A stretch of DNA of 64,000 bases from Anaerobutyricum hallii. Lineage in GTDB: Bacteria > Bacillota > Clostridia > Lachnospirales > Lachnospiraceae. Every line of letters starts with the position of its first letter. Position 1 is the stretch's first letter. A program made the position numbers and the translations under genes. Below are positions 33,212 to 43,003 of this stretch, in pieces. The stretch lies in the NCBI RefSeq assembly GCF_900209925.1, contig NZ_LT907978.1, positions 1,113,219-1,177,218 of the forward strand, given 5' to 3'. A model generated the notes under the pieces. That model did no database searches. It had not been told where the DNA came from and was given only the letters and a program-made list of their open reading frames with translations.

Positions 33212-34582
33212 GTGATTCACCAGTATAAAAATAATGGATATAATATTGTTATGGATGTGTGCAGTGGTGCGATCCATGTAGTTGATGATGTGACATATGA
33301 TGTAATTGCTTTATATGAAGAAAAGAATTTAGAGGAAATTAAAAAGGAATTGTCTGATACTTATAATAAGGAAGAGATTGAAGAGGCATATAAAGAAGTG
33401 ACTTCTTTAAAAGAAGAAGGTTTATTATTTACAGAAGATATTTATGAAGAGTACATTAACGAAGTTAAGAGTAGAAAGACTGTAGTAAAGGCTCTTTGTC
33501 TGCATATCGCTCATGATTGTAACCTTGCCTGCCGCTATTGTTTTGCAGAAGAGGGAGAATATAAGGGACATCGTGAGCTTATGAGCGCTAAAGTAGGAAA
33601 AGCTGCTCTTGATTTCCTTGTGAAAAATTCTGGTAATCGTCACAATCTTGAGGTGGATTTCTTTGGCGGCGAGCCAACGATGAATTTTGATGTTGTAAAA
33701 GAAGTTGTAGAGTACGGACGTTCTCTTGAAAAAGATTATGATAAACATTTCCGTTTTACTTTCACAACAAATGGTGTTCTTTTAAATGATGAAATGATGG
33801 AATTTGCTAATAAAGAGATGGATAATGTCGTTTTAAGTGTAGATGGACGAAAAGAAGTCCATGACTATATGCGTCCTACAAGAAATGGCAAGCCAAGCTA
33901 TGATCTGATCATGCCAAAGTTTATTCGCTTTGCAGAATCGAGACATCAGCAGAAATATTATGTAAGAGGAACATTTACAAATAGAAATCTTGATTTTTCT
34001 AAGGATGTTCTTCATCTTGCGGATTTGGGATTTGAACAGATTTCCATGGAGCCGGTTGTTGGACAGCCAGAAGAGCCATATGCAATTCAGGAAAAGGATC
34101 TTCCGCAGATTTTTGATGAGTATGACAGACTTGCAAAAGAAATGATTCAGAGAGAAAAAGAGGGAAGAGGATTTAATTTCTTTCATTTTATGATTGATCT
34201 TACAGGCGGACCATGTGTGGCAAAGAGACTTTCCGGCTGTGGAAGTGGAACAGAGTATTTAGCAGTAACACCTTGGGGAGACTTATACCCATGTCATCAG
34301 TTTGTAGGGGAAGATAAGTTCCTTCTTGGTAATGTTTTTGATGGAATTAAACGTACAGATATTTGTGATGAATTCCGTTCCTGTAACGTATACACCAAGA
34401 AGAAATGTAAAGAGTGTTTTGCAAGATTCTACTGTAGTGGCGGATGTCCTGCAAATTCTTATAATTTCCATGGAACAATCGATGATTCTTATGATCTGAG
34501 CTGTGATATGGAACGTAAACGAGTAGAGTGCGCAATTATGATTAAGGCAGCATTAGCAGATACAGAGGGCGAAGAGGAATAA
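33212..34582 (+). CDS. SCIFF radical-SAM maturase (SPASM domain)
   Basis: The 456-residue enzyme probably installs thioether crosslinks in the SCIFF peptide. Residues 1-90 form a precursor-binding (RRE-like) region. The radical-SAM cluster is Cys103, Cys107 and Cys110 in HDCNLACRYCFAEEG, followed by VDFFGGEPTMNFD near 150. The C-terminal Cys-rich SPASM region runs from GGPCVAKRLSGCGSG (near 329) through PCHQF, KKCKECFARFYCSGGCP to LSCDMERKR near 430 and should hold two auxiliary 4Fe-4S clusters. Start is GTG with AAAGGGA upstream. recJ starts on the next base after its stop. Confidence 0.93.
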   Translation: MIHQYKNNGYNIVMDVCSGAIHVVDDVTYDVIALYEEKNLEEIKKELSDTYNKEEIEEAYKEVTSLKEEGLLFTEDIYEEYINEVKSRKTVVKALCLHIAHDCNLACRYCFAEEGEYKGHRELMSAKVGKAALDFLVKNSGNRHNLEVDFFGGEPTMNFDVVKEVVEYGRSLEKDYDKHFRFTFTTNGVLLNDEMMEFANKEMDNVVLSVDGRKEVHDYMRPTRNGKPSYDLIMPKFIRFAESRHQQKYYVRGTFTNRNLDFSKDVLHLADLGFEQISMEPVVGQPEEPYAIQEKDLPQIFDEYDRLAKEMIQREKEGRGFNFFHFMIDLTGGPCVAKRLSGCGSGTEYLAVTPWGDLYPCHQFVGEDKFLLGNVFDGIKRTDICDEFRSCNVYTKKKCKECFARFYCSGGCPANSYNFHGTIDDSYDLSCDMERKRVECAIMIKAALADTEGEEE

Positions 34583-36355
34583 ATGGAAAAGTGGTTTGTC
34601 GCTTCAAAAAGAGCAGATTTTAATAAGATTGGAGAAGTATTTCATATCAGTCCAGTGACGGCGCGTCTGATGCGGAATAGGGACTTAACAACAATAGAAG
34701 AAATGCAGCGTTATTTGTATGGTTCCCTGTCGGATCTTTATGATCCTCATCTTTTAAAAGATGCAGATAAAGGGGCGGAAATCATAAAAGAAAAGATAGA
34801 AGCAGGGAAAAAGATTCGTATTATTTCAGATTATGATGTCGATGGTGTTTCTTCAAACTATATTTTATACCAGGGATTGAAACGCTGTGGTGCAGATGTG
34901 GATTATAAGATTCCAGATCGTGTAGAAGACGGTTATGGTATTAATGAGCATCTGATAGAGCAGGCGGCAGAGGATGGGATTGATACGATTATTACCTGTG
35001 ATAATGGAATTGCTGCATCGGCTCAGATTGCTTATGGTAATTCTTTAGGTTTGACGATTGTTGTAACGGATCATCATGATATTCCGTTTCAAAAAGAAAA
35101 TGATGAAATAACCTATCTACTTCCGCCAGCTGCTGCTGTGATTAATCCCAAACAGAAAGATTGTTCCTATCCATTTAAAAGTATATGTGGAGCAGTGGTT
35201 GTCTATAAGTTTATTCAGGTGCTTTATGATCTGTTTCAGATTGATCAAAAAGAAAGCGAGGCATTTCTTGAAATCGCAGCAATGGCAACGGTTTGTGATG
35301 TGATGCCTCTATTTGATGAAAATCGGATTCTTGTAAAGGAAGGGCTGCGCCGAATCAGGCAGACAGAGATTGTGGGTCTGCAGGCTTTGATAGAGGCGAA
35401 TCATCTTGAAGATAAGAAGTTATCTTCCTATCATTTTGGATTTATCCTTGGACCATGTATTAATGCCTCCGGACGACTTACTTCGGCAAAGGAGGCATTA
35501 GAGCTTCTTCTTTGCAAGGACAAGGAAATCTGCAGACAGAAAGCAGAGGCACTTACTGCTTTAAATGCAGAAAGAAAAGAGATGACCGCAGATGGAGTGA
35601 AAGCAGCAAAAGCATATCTGGAAAGTACAGGCCATGCAAAAGATAAAGTGTTAGTTGTATATCTGCCGGATTGTCATGAAAGTATCGCAGGAATTATTGC
35701 TGGCAGAATGAAGGAATATTATCACAAACCGGTTTTTGTCATTACAAGAACAAAAGAGGGGTTAAAAGGCTCCGGAAGATCAATTGAAGCATATCATATG
35801 TATCAGGAAATGAATAAAATCAAAGAATGTTTTGATAAATTTGGTGGTCATCCGATGGCGGCCGGTCTTTCTATGCAGGAAGACAGGTTAGAGGAATTCC
35901 GGGAGAAATTAAATACGAATACTACGCTTACAGAAGAGGATTTTGTAGAAAAGGTACATATTGATGTAGCATTACCGATTTCGTATCTGTCAGAAAGCCT
36001 GATTAAAGAATTTGAATTGCTCGAACCGTTTGGGAATGAAAATACAAAACCATTGTTTGCACAAAAAGATTTGTACATAAAGGGGATACGTGTTCTTGGA
36101 ACAACTGGTCGGTGTTTGAAGTTGTTTCTTTCTGACGGAAGTCAAACGAACATAGAAGCAATGTATTTTGGAGAATCGGATGGTTTTTTAGAAGAACTTT
36201 CTTGTTTTTGCGGAAAAGAAGAAGCACAAAGAGTTCAAAGAGGATTGCCACATCATATATGGATGGATGTAACCTATTATCCACAGATTAATGAGTGGAG
36301 AGGTCAGAAAAGTATTCAGATTGTTATTCAGAATTATCGTTTTAAACACCAGTAA
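34583..36355 (+). CDS. recJ: Single-stranded-DNA-specific exonuclease RecJ
   Basis: A 5'-3' ssDNA exonuclease in recombination and repair. The 590 residues have DHH-family motifs: IISDYDVDGVSSNYILYQ near residue 80, TCDNGIAA near 138, VVTDHHDIP near 158, and the DHHA1-like GRSIEAYHMYQEM near 396 with FGGHPMAAGLS near 418. The ATG directly follows the maturase stop codon, so translation is coupled. RecJ next to the SCIFF genes is familiar in clostridia; the secDF genes I would often expect between them are absent. Confidence 0.93.
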   Translation: MEKWFVASKRADFNKIGEVFHISPVTARLMRNRDLTTIEEMQRYLYGSLSDLYDPHLLKDADKGAEIIKEKIEAGKKIRIISDYDVDGVSSNYILYQGLKRCGADVDYKIPDRVEDGYGINEHLIEQAAEDGIDTIITCDNGIAASAQIAYGNSLGLTIVVTDHHDIPFQKENDEITYLLPPAAAVINPKQKDCSYPFKSICGAVVVYKFIQVLYDLFQIDQKESEAFLEIAAMATVCDVMPLFDENRILVKEGLRRIRQTEIVGLQALIEANHLEDKKLSSYHFGFILGPCINASGRLTSAKEALELLLCKDKEICRQKAEALTALNAERKEMTADGVKAAKAYLESTGHAKDKVLVVYLPDCHESIAGIIAGRMKEYYHKPVFVITRTKEGLKGSGRSIEAYHMYQEMNKIKECFDKFGGHPMAAGLSMQEDRLEEFREKLNTNTTLTEEDFVEKVHIDVALPISYLSESLIKEFELLEPFGNENTKPLFAQKDLYIKGIRVLGTTGRCLKLFLSDGSQTNIEAMYFGESDGFLEELSCFCGKEEAQRVQRGLPHHIWMDVTYYPQINEWRGQKSIQIVIQNYRFKHQ

Positions 36356-36369
36356 AGGAGTAAAGATGT

Positions 36370-37212
36370 ATGGAACAGAAGAATAAAAATGTCAGATTGA
36401 TAGGATTAGATTTAGATGGAACTACGCTTACTTCAGAAAAGGTATTAACCCCACATACAAAGGAAGTTCTAGAAAAATGCTTAGCCGAAGGTGTTCAGGT
36501 CCTTCCGGCGACAGGCAGAGTGAAAACAGGTATTCCAGAGTATTTAACACAGATTGAAGGAATGCGATATGTCATTTTATCAAATGGTGCAAGTGTTTTG
36601 GATTTGAAAGAAGATAAAGTACTTTATCAAAATTGTATTCCATGGAAAAGAGCTTTAGAGCTATTTGATGTGCTGGAAACTTATCATACATTTTATGATG
36701 TATATGCTTTGGGAACAGGATGGTGTGAAGCGCGTTTTTATGATAATGTAGGCAATTATGGAATTGAAAAGCATATTGAAAACCTAGTAAGAACAACACG
36801 TAACCGAATTGATGATCTGAGAGTGTGGATGAAAGAGAATAAGGCTCCGGTCGAAAAAATTAATATGTTTTTTGCCAGAGAAGAAGACAGACAAAGAGCG
36901 TTTAAGGATCTTAGAGAGATAAAAGATCTGGCAGTGACCTGCTCTCTTGGAAATAATCTTGAGATTAACGGGGCAACATGCAATAAGGGAGATGCGATGT
37001 TACATCTTGGGAAGATTCTTGATATTCCGGTAGAAAGTATTATGGCATGTGGAGACGGAAACAATGATTTTGAAATGGTAAAGATGGCGGGTGTCGGTGT
37101 TGCCATGGAGAATGGAGAAGAGTCTTTAAAAGAAGTTGCAGACTTTGTCACAAAGACAAATGATGAGGAAGGGGTGGCATATGCCATCGAATATTTTTGT
37201 GATTTAAAGTAA
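36370..37212 (+). CDS. HAD-superfamily Cof-type phosphatase
   Basis: The 280-residue protein has GLDLDGTTLTSEK (residues 12-24, catalytic Asp pair), LPATGRVKTG near 54 and the late CGDGNNDFEMVKMAGVGVAM near 223, the class IIB HAD (Cof) layout. Such enzymes dephosphorylate sugar phosphates or similar metabolites; the substrate is unknown. It starts 15 nt after recJ with AAAGGAGTAAAG upstream and is likely in the same operon. Confidence 0.88.
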   Translation: MEQKNKNVRLIGLDLDGTTLTSEKVLTPHTKEVLEKCLAEGVQVLPATGRVKTGIPEYLTQIEGMRYVILSNGASVLDLKEDKVLYQNCIPWKRALELFDVLETYHTFYDVYALGTGWCEARFYDNVGNYGIEKHIENLVRTTRNRIDDLRVWMKENKAPVEKINMFFAREEDRQRAFKDLREIKDLAVTCSLGNNLEINGATCNKGDAMLHLGKILDIPVESIMACGDGNNDFEMVKMAGVGVAMENGEESLKEVADFVTKTNDEEGVAYAIEYFCDLK

Positions 37213-37342
37213 AATGTTGATCCTGACATCTAAAATAAAAATGAAATTACGAAGGCAAATGACAAATATAAATTGTATCAGGACGCAAATGATCTTGTTG
37301 TCATAAGTTTTATAGAAAGATAATAGAAATATGCAGATTTTG

Positions 37343-37372
37343 TTGTTTTTTGTGTGAAAAATCTGCTATAAT
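37343..37372 (+). promoter_or_regulatory. Promoter of apt
   Basis: TTGTTT at 37343-37348 and a perfect TATAAT at 37367-37372 with 18 bp between. Confidence 0.6.
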
Positions 37373-37430
37373 TAACATAAGAAAAAAGTAGTAGTTTTAT
37401 GCCTGTTTTCGGGCAGAAAGGGTGGACAAA

Positions 37431-37955
37431 GTGAAGAAACTTGAAGATTATGTCATCAATATTCCGGATTTCCCAAAACCAGGAATTATTTTTAGGGATA
37501 TTACATCAATCTTACGTGATCCAGAAGGATTGAAACTTAGTGTACATGAATTGATGCACTGCCTTGAGGGAACAGAATTTGATGTTGTTGTCGGAGCGGA
37601 ATCTCGTGGATTCTTATTTGGTATGCCTCTTGCATATAATAAGAGTAAAGGGTTTGTACCTGTACGTAAAAAGGGCAAGCTGCCAAGAGAGACAGTAAGC
37701 AGGGAGTATGCTTTGGAATATGGAACAGCAGAAATAGAGATTCATAAAGAAGATATCCGTCCGGGTCAGAGAGTTGTATTTGTCGATGATCTGCTGGCAA
37801 CAGGCGGAACGGCAAAAGCAGCGATTGATTTGATCGAACAGCTTGGCGGTGTTGTTGTAAAGGTTCTTTTTGTTATGGAACTGCAGGGACTGCATGGACG
37901 AGATGCTTTAAAAGGCTATGATGTAGAAGCTGTTATCACTTATCCTGGAAAGTAA
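37431..37955 (+). CDS. apt: Adenine phosphoribosyltransferase
   Basis: Salvages adenine to AMP with PRPP. The 174-residue protein (from the preferred start) begins KKLEDYVINIPDFPKPGI and has GAESRGFLFG near residue 60 and the PRPP-binding VVFVDDLLATGGTAKAA near 116. Start is a GTG at 37431, preceded by GGTGG 5 nt upstream and matching the family N-terminus; a GTG at 37422 in the same frame leaves no room for a ribosome site. It has its own promoter and terminator. Confidence 0.93.
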   Translation: MKKLEDYVINIPDFPKPGIIFRDITSILRDPEGLKLSVHELMHCLEGTEFDVVVGAESRGFLFGMPLAYNKSKGFVPVRKKGKLPRETVSREYALEYGTAEIEIHKEDIRPGQRVVFVDDLLATGGTAKAAIDLIEQLGGVVVKVLFVMELQGLHGRDALKGYDVEAVITYPGK

Positions 37956-37978
37956 TCAGTAATGAATCATTAAGAAAT

Positions 37979-38025
37979 GAAAACTGTGCAACCGAAGTTT
38001 TTCGGAAACACAGTTTTTCTTTTTG
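37979..38025 (+). terminator. Terminator of apt
   Basis: AAAACTGTG pairs with CACAGTTTT, with an inner CCGAA / TTCGG stem, followed by TCTTTTT. Confidence 0.85.
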
Positions 38026-38103
38026 GAAAACTTTTTGCTAAATTACAAAAACAGAAAAAACGATTCCTGTTTGCAATTTTTTTGTTTAAATCCTTCATTT
38101 TGC

Positions 38104-38132
38104 TTTACAAAAACAGAAAAATGGAGTATTAT
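38104..38132 (+). promoter_or_regulatory. Promoter of the RpiR-type regulator gene
   Basis: TTTACA at 38104-38109 and TATTAT at 38127-38132 with 17 bp between. Confidence 0.6.
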
Positions 38133-38171
38133 GAAATATACTTAATTTTACAGAATAGGTGGAGTAATAGA

Positions 38172-39041
38172 GTGGAACATTTAAATTTATTACAGAGGAT
38201 TGAGCAGAAGTCTTCTGAGTTTAGTAAAGGACAGAGAAGGCTGGCTCAGTATATTACAGAGAATTATGATATTGCGGCATATCTTACTGCATCCAAGCTT
38301 GGAAAGGAAGCGGGAGTCAGTGAATCAACAGTAGTTCGTTTTGCTTATCAGCTTGATTATGAAGGATATCCGGAGTTACAGAAGGCAATTCAGGTTATCG
38401 TAAAGACGAACTCAAACTCTATTCAGAGGATGTCTCTTTCCTCTAAGAGATATCAGGAAAAAGGTGTCTTAAAGAGCATTCTTTATACAGATGCGGAACG
38501 ACTTAGAGATACGATTCAGAGTGGGGTGGATGAAAAGGAATTTAACAGGTCGGTAATGCTTATTAACGATGCAAGAAGATTATATATTTTAGGCGCGCGC
38601 AGTGCTGCATATCTTGCAGGGTTGATGGGATATTACTTTAAGATGTTATTTGACAATGTAATTATTGTGGATGCTAACAGTACCTCTGAGACATTAGAGC
38701 AGATTTATGATATCAGTGAGAATGATGTTATGATGGGCATTACTTTTCCAAGATATTCCAAAAGAACGATCTGCGCTCTTCAGTATGCAAAGAATCATGG
38801 AGCAAAGACAATCGCACTTACCGATAATATGCAGTCTCCTATTATAGAGTATGCGGACTGTAAACTAATCGCAAAGAGTGATGTGATGACAATCGTTGAT
38901 TCTCTTGTATGTCCGTTAAGCGTTGTGAATGCGATGGTTACAGCAATCGCACTGCTTCGTAAAGAAGATGTTGAGAAGCGCCTGATGGCTCTTGAGGAAC
39001 TCTGGAACGAATATGATGTTTATAACAGGAGTTTACTATAA
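38172..39041 (+). CDS. MurR/RpiR-family transcriptional regulator
   Basis: The 289-residue protein has an N-terminal RpiR-type HTH (LAQYITENYDIAAYLTASKL near residue 25, then SESTVVRFAYQLDYEGYPEL) and a C-terminal SIS sugar-phosphate-binding domain (RRLYILGARSAAYLAGLM near 135). Such proteins sense phosphosugars. Start is GTG at 38172 with GGTGGA 8 nt upstream; the longer frame from 37977 would include the apt terminator and a promoter and is rejected. Its stop overlaps the next ATG by one base, so they are translationally coupled. Confidence 0.9.
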   Translation: MEHLNLLQRIEQKSSEFSKGQRRLAQYITENYDIAAYLTASKLGKEAGVSESTVVRFAYQLDYEGYPELQKAIQVIVKTNSNSIQRMSLSSKRYQEKGVLKSILYTDAERLRDTIQSGVDEKEFNRSVMLINDARRLYILGARSAAYLAGLMGYYFKMLFDNVIIVDANSTSETLEQIYDISENDVMMGITFPRYSKRTICALQYAKNHGAKTIALTDNMQSPIIEYADCKLIAKSDVMTIVDSLVCPLSVVNAMVTAIALLRKEDVEKRLMALEELWNEYDVYNRSLL

Positions 39042-40282
39042 TGAACAAAGTAATTATTGTAGGTGGAGGGGCAGCCGGTATGATGGCTGCCATTTCTGCG
39101 TCTAAAGCAGGAAAGAAGGTATGTATTCTTGAAAAAAATGAGAAGCTTGGCAAGAAGCTTTTCATTACAGGAAAAGGCAGATGTAATATTACAAATGCTT
39201 GTCCGGCGGAGGAATTTCTTACGCATGTAGTAACAAATCCTCGTTTTTTATATAGTACATTTTCACAATTTAATAATGAGGATATGATAGAATATCTGGA
39301 GAAAATCGGTCTTCCTGTAAAAACAGAACGAGGACAGAGAGTCTTTCCGCAGTCAGATCGATCTTCTGATGTAATACAGGCATTAAAAAGAGAGTGTGAG
39401 AAAGGCAGAGTAAAGATTTATTATCATACAGAGGTAAAAGAACTGCTTTTTAATGAAGAGAAAGATCAGTGTGTAGGTGTACTTTTGTCTGATGGCAGAA
39501 AGATGGAAGGAGATTCAGTGATTCTTGCCTGTGGAGGATTTTCTTATGCATCTACTGGTTCTGATGGGGCAGGATATATCCTTGCAAAACAGGCAGGACA
39601 TAAAATTAAATCCATCGAGCCATCCCTTGTTCCGTTTGAAATGAAGGAGAACTGGTGCAAAGAGTTGATGGGACTTACATTAAAGAATGTTATGGTTCGC
39701 ATAAAAACAAAGAAGAAAACAATCTATGAAGGATTTGGAGAATTTTTGTTTACACATTTTGGAGTGAGTGGTCCGCTTGTTCTTACTGCAAGCACCTGCC
39801 TTGGCAAGTATCAAAAGGAATTAGAAGCAGGAGAATTGAAACTGTTTCTTGACTTAAAGGCTTCTCTTACACCGGAGCAGTTAGACAAACGTTTTTTAAG
39901 AGAATTTGATACGTATCGTAATAAAAATATTTCAAATGTAATGGAACGTCTGCTCCCTAAAAAGATGATTCCAGTCTTTCTTGATACGGCACAGATTCCA
40001 GAGGATAAAAAGATAAGGGATATCAGCAAAAAAGAAAGAAGACGCATGATTGAACTTATGAAGAATTTTGAGATGCATATCAGCGGTGTAAGAGGATTTA
40101 ATGAAGCGATCGTCACAAGAGGCGGTGTGAATGTAAAAGAAATTAATCCGGCAACGATGGAATCAAAGAAGGTAAAACATCTCTTTTTTGCCGGAGAGAT
40201 TATGGATTTAGATGCCGTTACAGGTGGATATAATCTGCAGATTGCATGGACAACAGGCTATGCAGCAGGAAAAAATGCGTAA
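39041..40282 (+). CDS. NAD(P)/FAD-dependent oxidoreductase, HI0933 family
   Basis: The 413-residue flavoprotein begins VIIVGGGAAGMMAAISASKA (Rossmann FAD site), followed by GKKLFITGKGRCNITNAC near residue 40 and RVFPQSDRSSDV near 100. The end has GGVNVKEINPATMESK near 360 and GYNLQIAWTTGYAAG near 396. The family (YhiN/HI0933, aminoacetone oxidase-like) has no settled function. It overlaps the RpiR gene by one base; cmk follows after 135 bp. Confidence 0.9.
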   Translation: MNKVIIVGGGAAGMMAAISASKAGKKVCILEKNEKLGKKLFITGKGRCNITNACPAEEFLTHVVTNPRFLYSTFSQFNNEDMIEYLEKIGLPVKTERGQRVFPQSDRSSDVIQALKRECEKGRVKIYYHTEVKELLFNEEKDQCVGVLLSDGRKMEGDSVILACGGFSYASTGSDGAGYILAKQAGHKIKSIEPSLVPFEMKENWCKELMGLTLKNVMVRIKTKKKTIYEGFGEFLFTHFGVSGPLVLTASTCLGKYQKELEAGELKLFLDLKASLTPEQLDKRFLREFDTYRNKNISNVMERLLPKKMIPVFLDTAQIPEDKKIRDISKKERRRMIELMKNFEMHISGVRGFNEAIVTRGGVNVKEINPATMESKKVKHLFFAGEIMDLDAVTGGYNLQIAWTTGYAAGKNA

Positions 40283-40417
40283 AAACTACGTGAATTTCAA
40301 AAAAAATATAAAAAAATGTTTTTTTTTTCGCGAAGATATGTTACACTAATCAAGTGTAGGTAAAAGTGAAATCACTATGTGAGCAGTCAGGTTTCAAAGA
40401 AATGGGAGGAAGTGTCC

Positions 40418-41083
40418 ATGTACAGTATAGCAATTGATGGTCCGGCAGGAGCTGGAAAGAGTACGATTGCAAAGGCAATCGCAGAGGATATAGGATTTAT
40501 ATATGTAGATACCGGAGCCATGTACCGGGCAATCGCTTTATATTTTTTGCGTAAAGGTATTGATGGACATGACAGGAAGCTCGTTGCAGCGGAATGTCCG
40601 AACATTCATGTAACTTTAGAATATGATGAGGAAGGAAAACAGCAGGTTATTTTAAATGGTGAGAATGTTACCGGATTTATTCGTAAAGAAGAGGTCGGGA
40701 AGATGGCATCAGTTACCTCTGCTGTACCGGAAGTAAGAGCTGCACTGTTAGATTTACAGCGCAATATGGCGAAGACTTCAGATATCCTCATGGATGGAAG
40801 AGACATTGGAACGAATGTCCTGCCGGATGCTTCTCTTAAGATTTATCTGACGGCTTCCGCTGATGTAAGAGCGAAGAGACGTTATGATGAATTACAGGAG
40901 AAAGGAACAGAGTGTGATATTGCGCAGATTAAGAGTGATATCATGGCAAGAGACAAGCAGGATATGGAGAGGGAGATTGCTCCACTATGTAAGGCAGAAG
41001 ATGCCATACTGGTAGATTCCTCAGATATGTCCATTCCACAGGTGATTGATACGATTATCTCCGAATTTAAAAAAATAAAATAA
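40418..41083 (+). CDS. cmk: Cytidylate kinase
   Basis: Phosphorylates CMP and dCMP using ATP. The 221 residues start YSIAIDGPAGAGKSTIAKAI (P-loop), then VDTGAMYRAIALYFL near residue 32, DGRDIGTNVLPDA near 126 and DKQDMEREIAPL near 182. Start at 40418 has GGGAGGA 7 nt upstream and matches the family N-terminus; an in-frame ATG at 40379 lies too far upstream. It is followed 15 nt later by ispH-rpsA, a common clostridial pair. Confidence 0.95.
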   Translation: MYSIAIDGPAGAGKSTIAKAIAEDIGFIYVDTGAMYRAIALYFLRKGIDGHDRKLVAAECPNIHVTLEYDEEGKQQVILNGENVTGFIRKEEVGKMASVTSAVPEVRAALLDLQRNMAKTSDILMDGRDIGTNVLPDASLKIYLTASADVRAKRRYDELQEKGTECDIAQIKSDIMARDKQDMEREIAPLCKAEDAILVDSSDMSIPQVIDTIISEFKKIK

Positions 41084-41097
41084 TATTGCCGGAGTAA

Positions 41098-42984
41098 ATG
41101 ATGAAGATTGACATAGCAAAATCTGCTGGCTTTTGTTTTGGAGTAAAGCGAGCTGTAGATACGGTGTATAAAGAGTCTTCTAAGAAGAACGTTTATACAT
41201 TTGGGCCGATCATTCACAATGATGAAGTTGTCGCAGATCTGGAGAGACAGGGAGTTCATGTTATTAATGACAGCAAGGAGTTTAAGTCTCTTTCAGAAGG
41301 AACGATTATTATTCGTTCTCATGGCGTGTCAAAAGCAATTTATGAGGAGATCCTTAATGCGGGTCTTGATTTAGTGGATGCGACCTGCCCTTTCGTGAGA
41401 AAGATTCATAAGATCGTTGAGCGGGAGAGTGGGGATGGCAGAGTAATCATTATTATAGGCAATAACCATCATCCCGAAGTAGAAGGGATCATGGGTTGGT
41501 GCCAGACGCATCCGATTGTAATTGAGAATCGAGAGCAGGCAGAAGGAGTTGAGTTAGATGCCGATGCGAAGATATCCATCGTGTCACAGACGACATTTAA
41601 CTACAATAAGTTTCAAGATTTAGTTGAAATTATCTCAGAAAAGGGTTATGATATAAATGTTTTTAACACGATTTGTAATGCAACTGAGGAGCGGCAGACG
41701 GAGACCAGAGAACTGGCGAAGAAGTCTGATGCGATGATAGTGATCGGTGGCAGACACAGTTCGAATACTCAAAAGCTTTTTGAGATAAGTAAAAAAGAAT
41801 GTAGTAATACTTTTTATATACAAACAAAAAATGATTTGAATATGGAGGATTTTTCTAATATCGGGATGCTCGGTATTACTGCAGGGGCTTCAACCCCAAA
41901 TAATATTATCAAGGAGGTTCATGAAAGCATGGCAGAAATGAGTTTTGACCAGATGCTGGAAGAAAGTTTTAAGACAATTAGAAATGGAGAGGTAGTTCAG
42001 GGTACTATTATCGATGTAAAAGAGGATGAGATCATCTTAAATATTGGATATAAAGCCGACGGTATCATTTCAAGAAACGAATATTCCAACGACCAGAATT
42101 TAGATTTAACAACAGTCGCTAAAGTTGGTGACGAGATGGAAGCTAAAGTTCTGAATGTGAATGATGGCGAAGGACAGGTTCTCTTAACATATAAGAGACT
42201 TAAAGCAGAAAAAGGTAACAAGAGATTAGAAGAGGCATTTAACAACCATGAAGTATTAAAAGCTCCTGTAGCTAAGGTTCTTGACGGTGGTTTAAGTGTT
42301 GTAGTGGAAGATACAAGAGTATTCATCCCTGCAAGCCTTGTATCCGATACTTATGAGAAGAACTTAAAGAAATATGACGGACAGGAAATCGAGTTCGTTA
42401 TCACTGAGTTCAACCCTCGCAAGAGAAGAATCATCGGTGACCGTAAACAGCTTTTAGTAGCAGAGAAGAAAGCAAAACAGGAAGCACTGTTTGAAAGAAT
42501 CGAAGCTGGTATGACTGTAGAAGGAACTGTAAAGAACGTAACAGATTTTGGTGCATTCATCGATTTAGGTGGAGCAGACGGACTTCTTCACATCTCCGAA
42601 ATGAGCTGGGGACGTGTTGAAAATCCTAAGAAAGTTTTCACAGTAGGTGAGAAATTAAACGTTCTTATTAAAGATATTCAGGGTGAGAAGATTGCATTAT
42701 CCTTAAAGTTCCCTGAGACAAATCCATGGCTTCACGCTGACGAAAAATACGCAGTAGGTAACGAAGTAACTGGTAAAGTTGCTCGTATGACAGACTTCGG
42801 TGCATTCGTTGAATTAGAGCCAGGTGTAGATGCTTTACTTCATGTTTCTCAGATCGCTAAAGAACATATCGAGAAACCATCTGATGTATTAAAAGTAGGT
42901 CAGGAAGTTACAGCTAAAGTTGTAGACTTCAAGAAAGATGATCGTAAGATCAGCTTAAGCATCAAAGCTTTAGATAACGAATAA
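41098..42984 (+). CDS. ispH: IspH-ribosomal protein S1 fusion
   Basis: The 628-residue protein joins two activities. Residues 1-285 are 4-hydroxy-3-methylbut-2-enyl diphosphate reductase (IspH/LytB), last step of the MEP isoprenoid pathway, with 4Fe-4S ligands in SAGFCFGVKR, DATCPFV and NTICNATEERQ. Residues about 300-628 hold four S1 RNA-binding domains (starts near GEVVQGTIID, EVLKAPVAKV, GMTVEGTVKN and GNEVTGKVAR), as in ribosomal protein S1. This fusion is known in clostridia. Base composition changes slightly in the S1 part, which uses more preferred codons. The gene ends before a class III palindrome. Confidence 0.95.
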   Translation: MMKIDIAKSAGFCFGVKRAVDTVYKESSKKNVYTFGPIIHNDEVVADLERQGVHVINDSKEFKSLSEGTIIIRSHGVSKAIYEEILNAGLDLVDATCPFVRKIHKIVERESGDGRVIIIIGNNHHPEVEGIMGWCQTHPIVIENREQAEGVELDADAKISIVSQTTFNYNKFQDLVEIISEKGYDINVFNTICNATEERQTETRELAKKSDAMIVIGGRHSSNTQKLFEISKKECSNTFYIQTKNDLNMEDFSNIGMLGITAGASTPNNIIKEVHESMAEMSFDQMLEESFKTIRNGEVVQGTIIDVKEDEIILNIGYKADGIISRNEYSNDQNLDLTTVAKVGDEMEAKVLNVNDGEGQVLLTYKRLKAEKGNKRLEEAFNNHEVLKAPVAKVLDGGLSVVVEDTRVFIPASLVSDTYEKNLKKYDGQEIEFVITEFNPRKRRIIGDRKQLLVAEKKAKQEALFERIEAGMTVEGTVKNVTDFGAFIDLGGADGLLHISEMSWGRVENPKKVFTVGEKLNVLIKDIQGEKIALSLKFPETNPWLHADEKYAVGNEVTGKVARMTDFGAFVELEPGVDALLHVSQIAKEHIEKPSDVLKVGQEVTAKVVDFKKDDRKISLSIKALDNE

Positions 42985-43003
42985 TTTAGCATAATTGGCT
43001 GAA

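Noticed and set aside
33212-34582. Maturase read as a general anaerobic sulfatase-maturing enzyme
   Set aside because: The neighbouring seven-cysteine SCIFF peptide and the SPASM cysteine pattern favour the SCIFF maturase role.
37977-38171. Long N-terminal extension of the RpiR-type regulator
   Set aside because: The extension is read across the apt terminator and a promoter; a GTG with good ribosome site at 38172 fits the family start.
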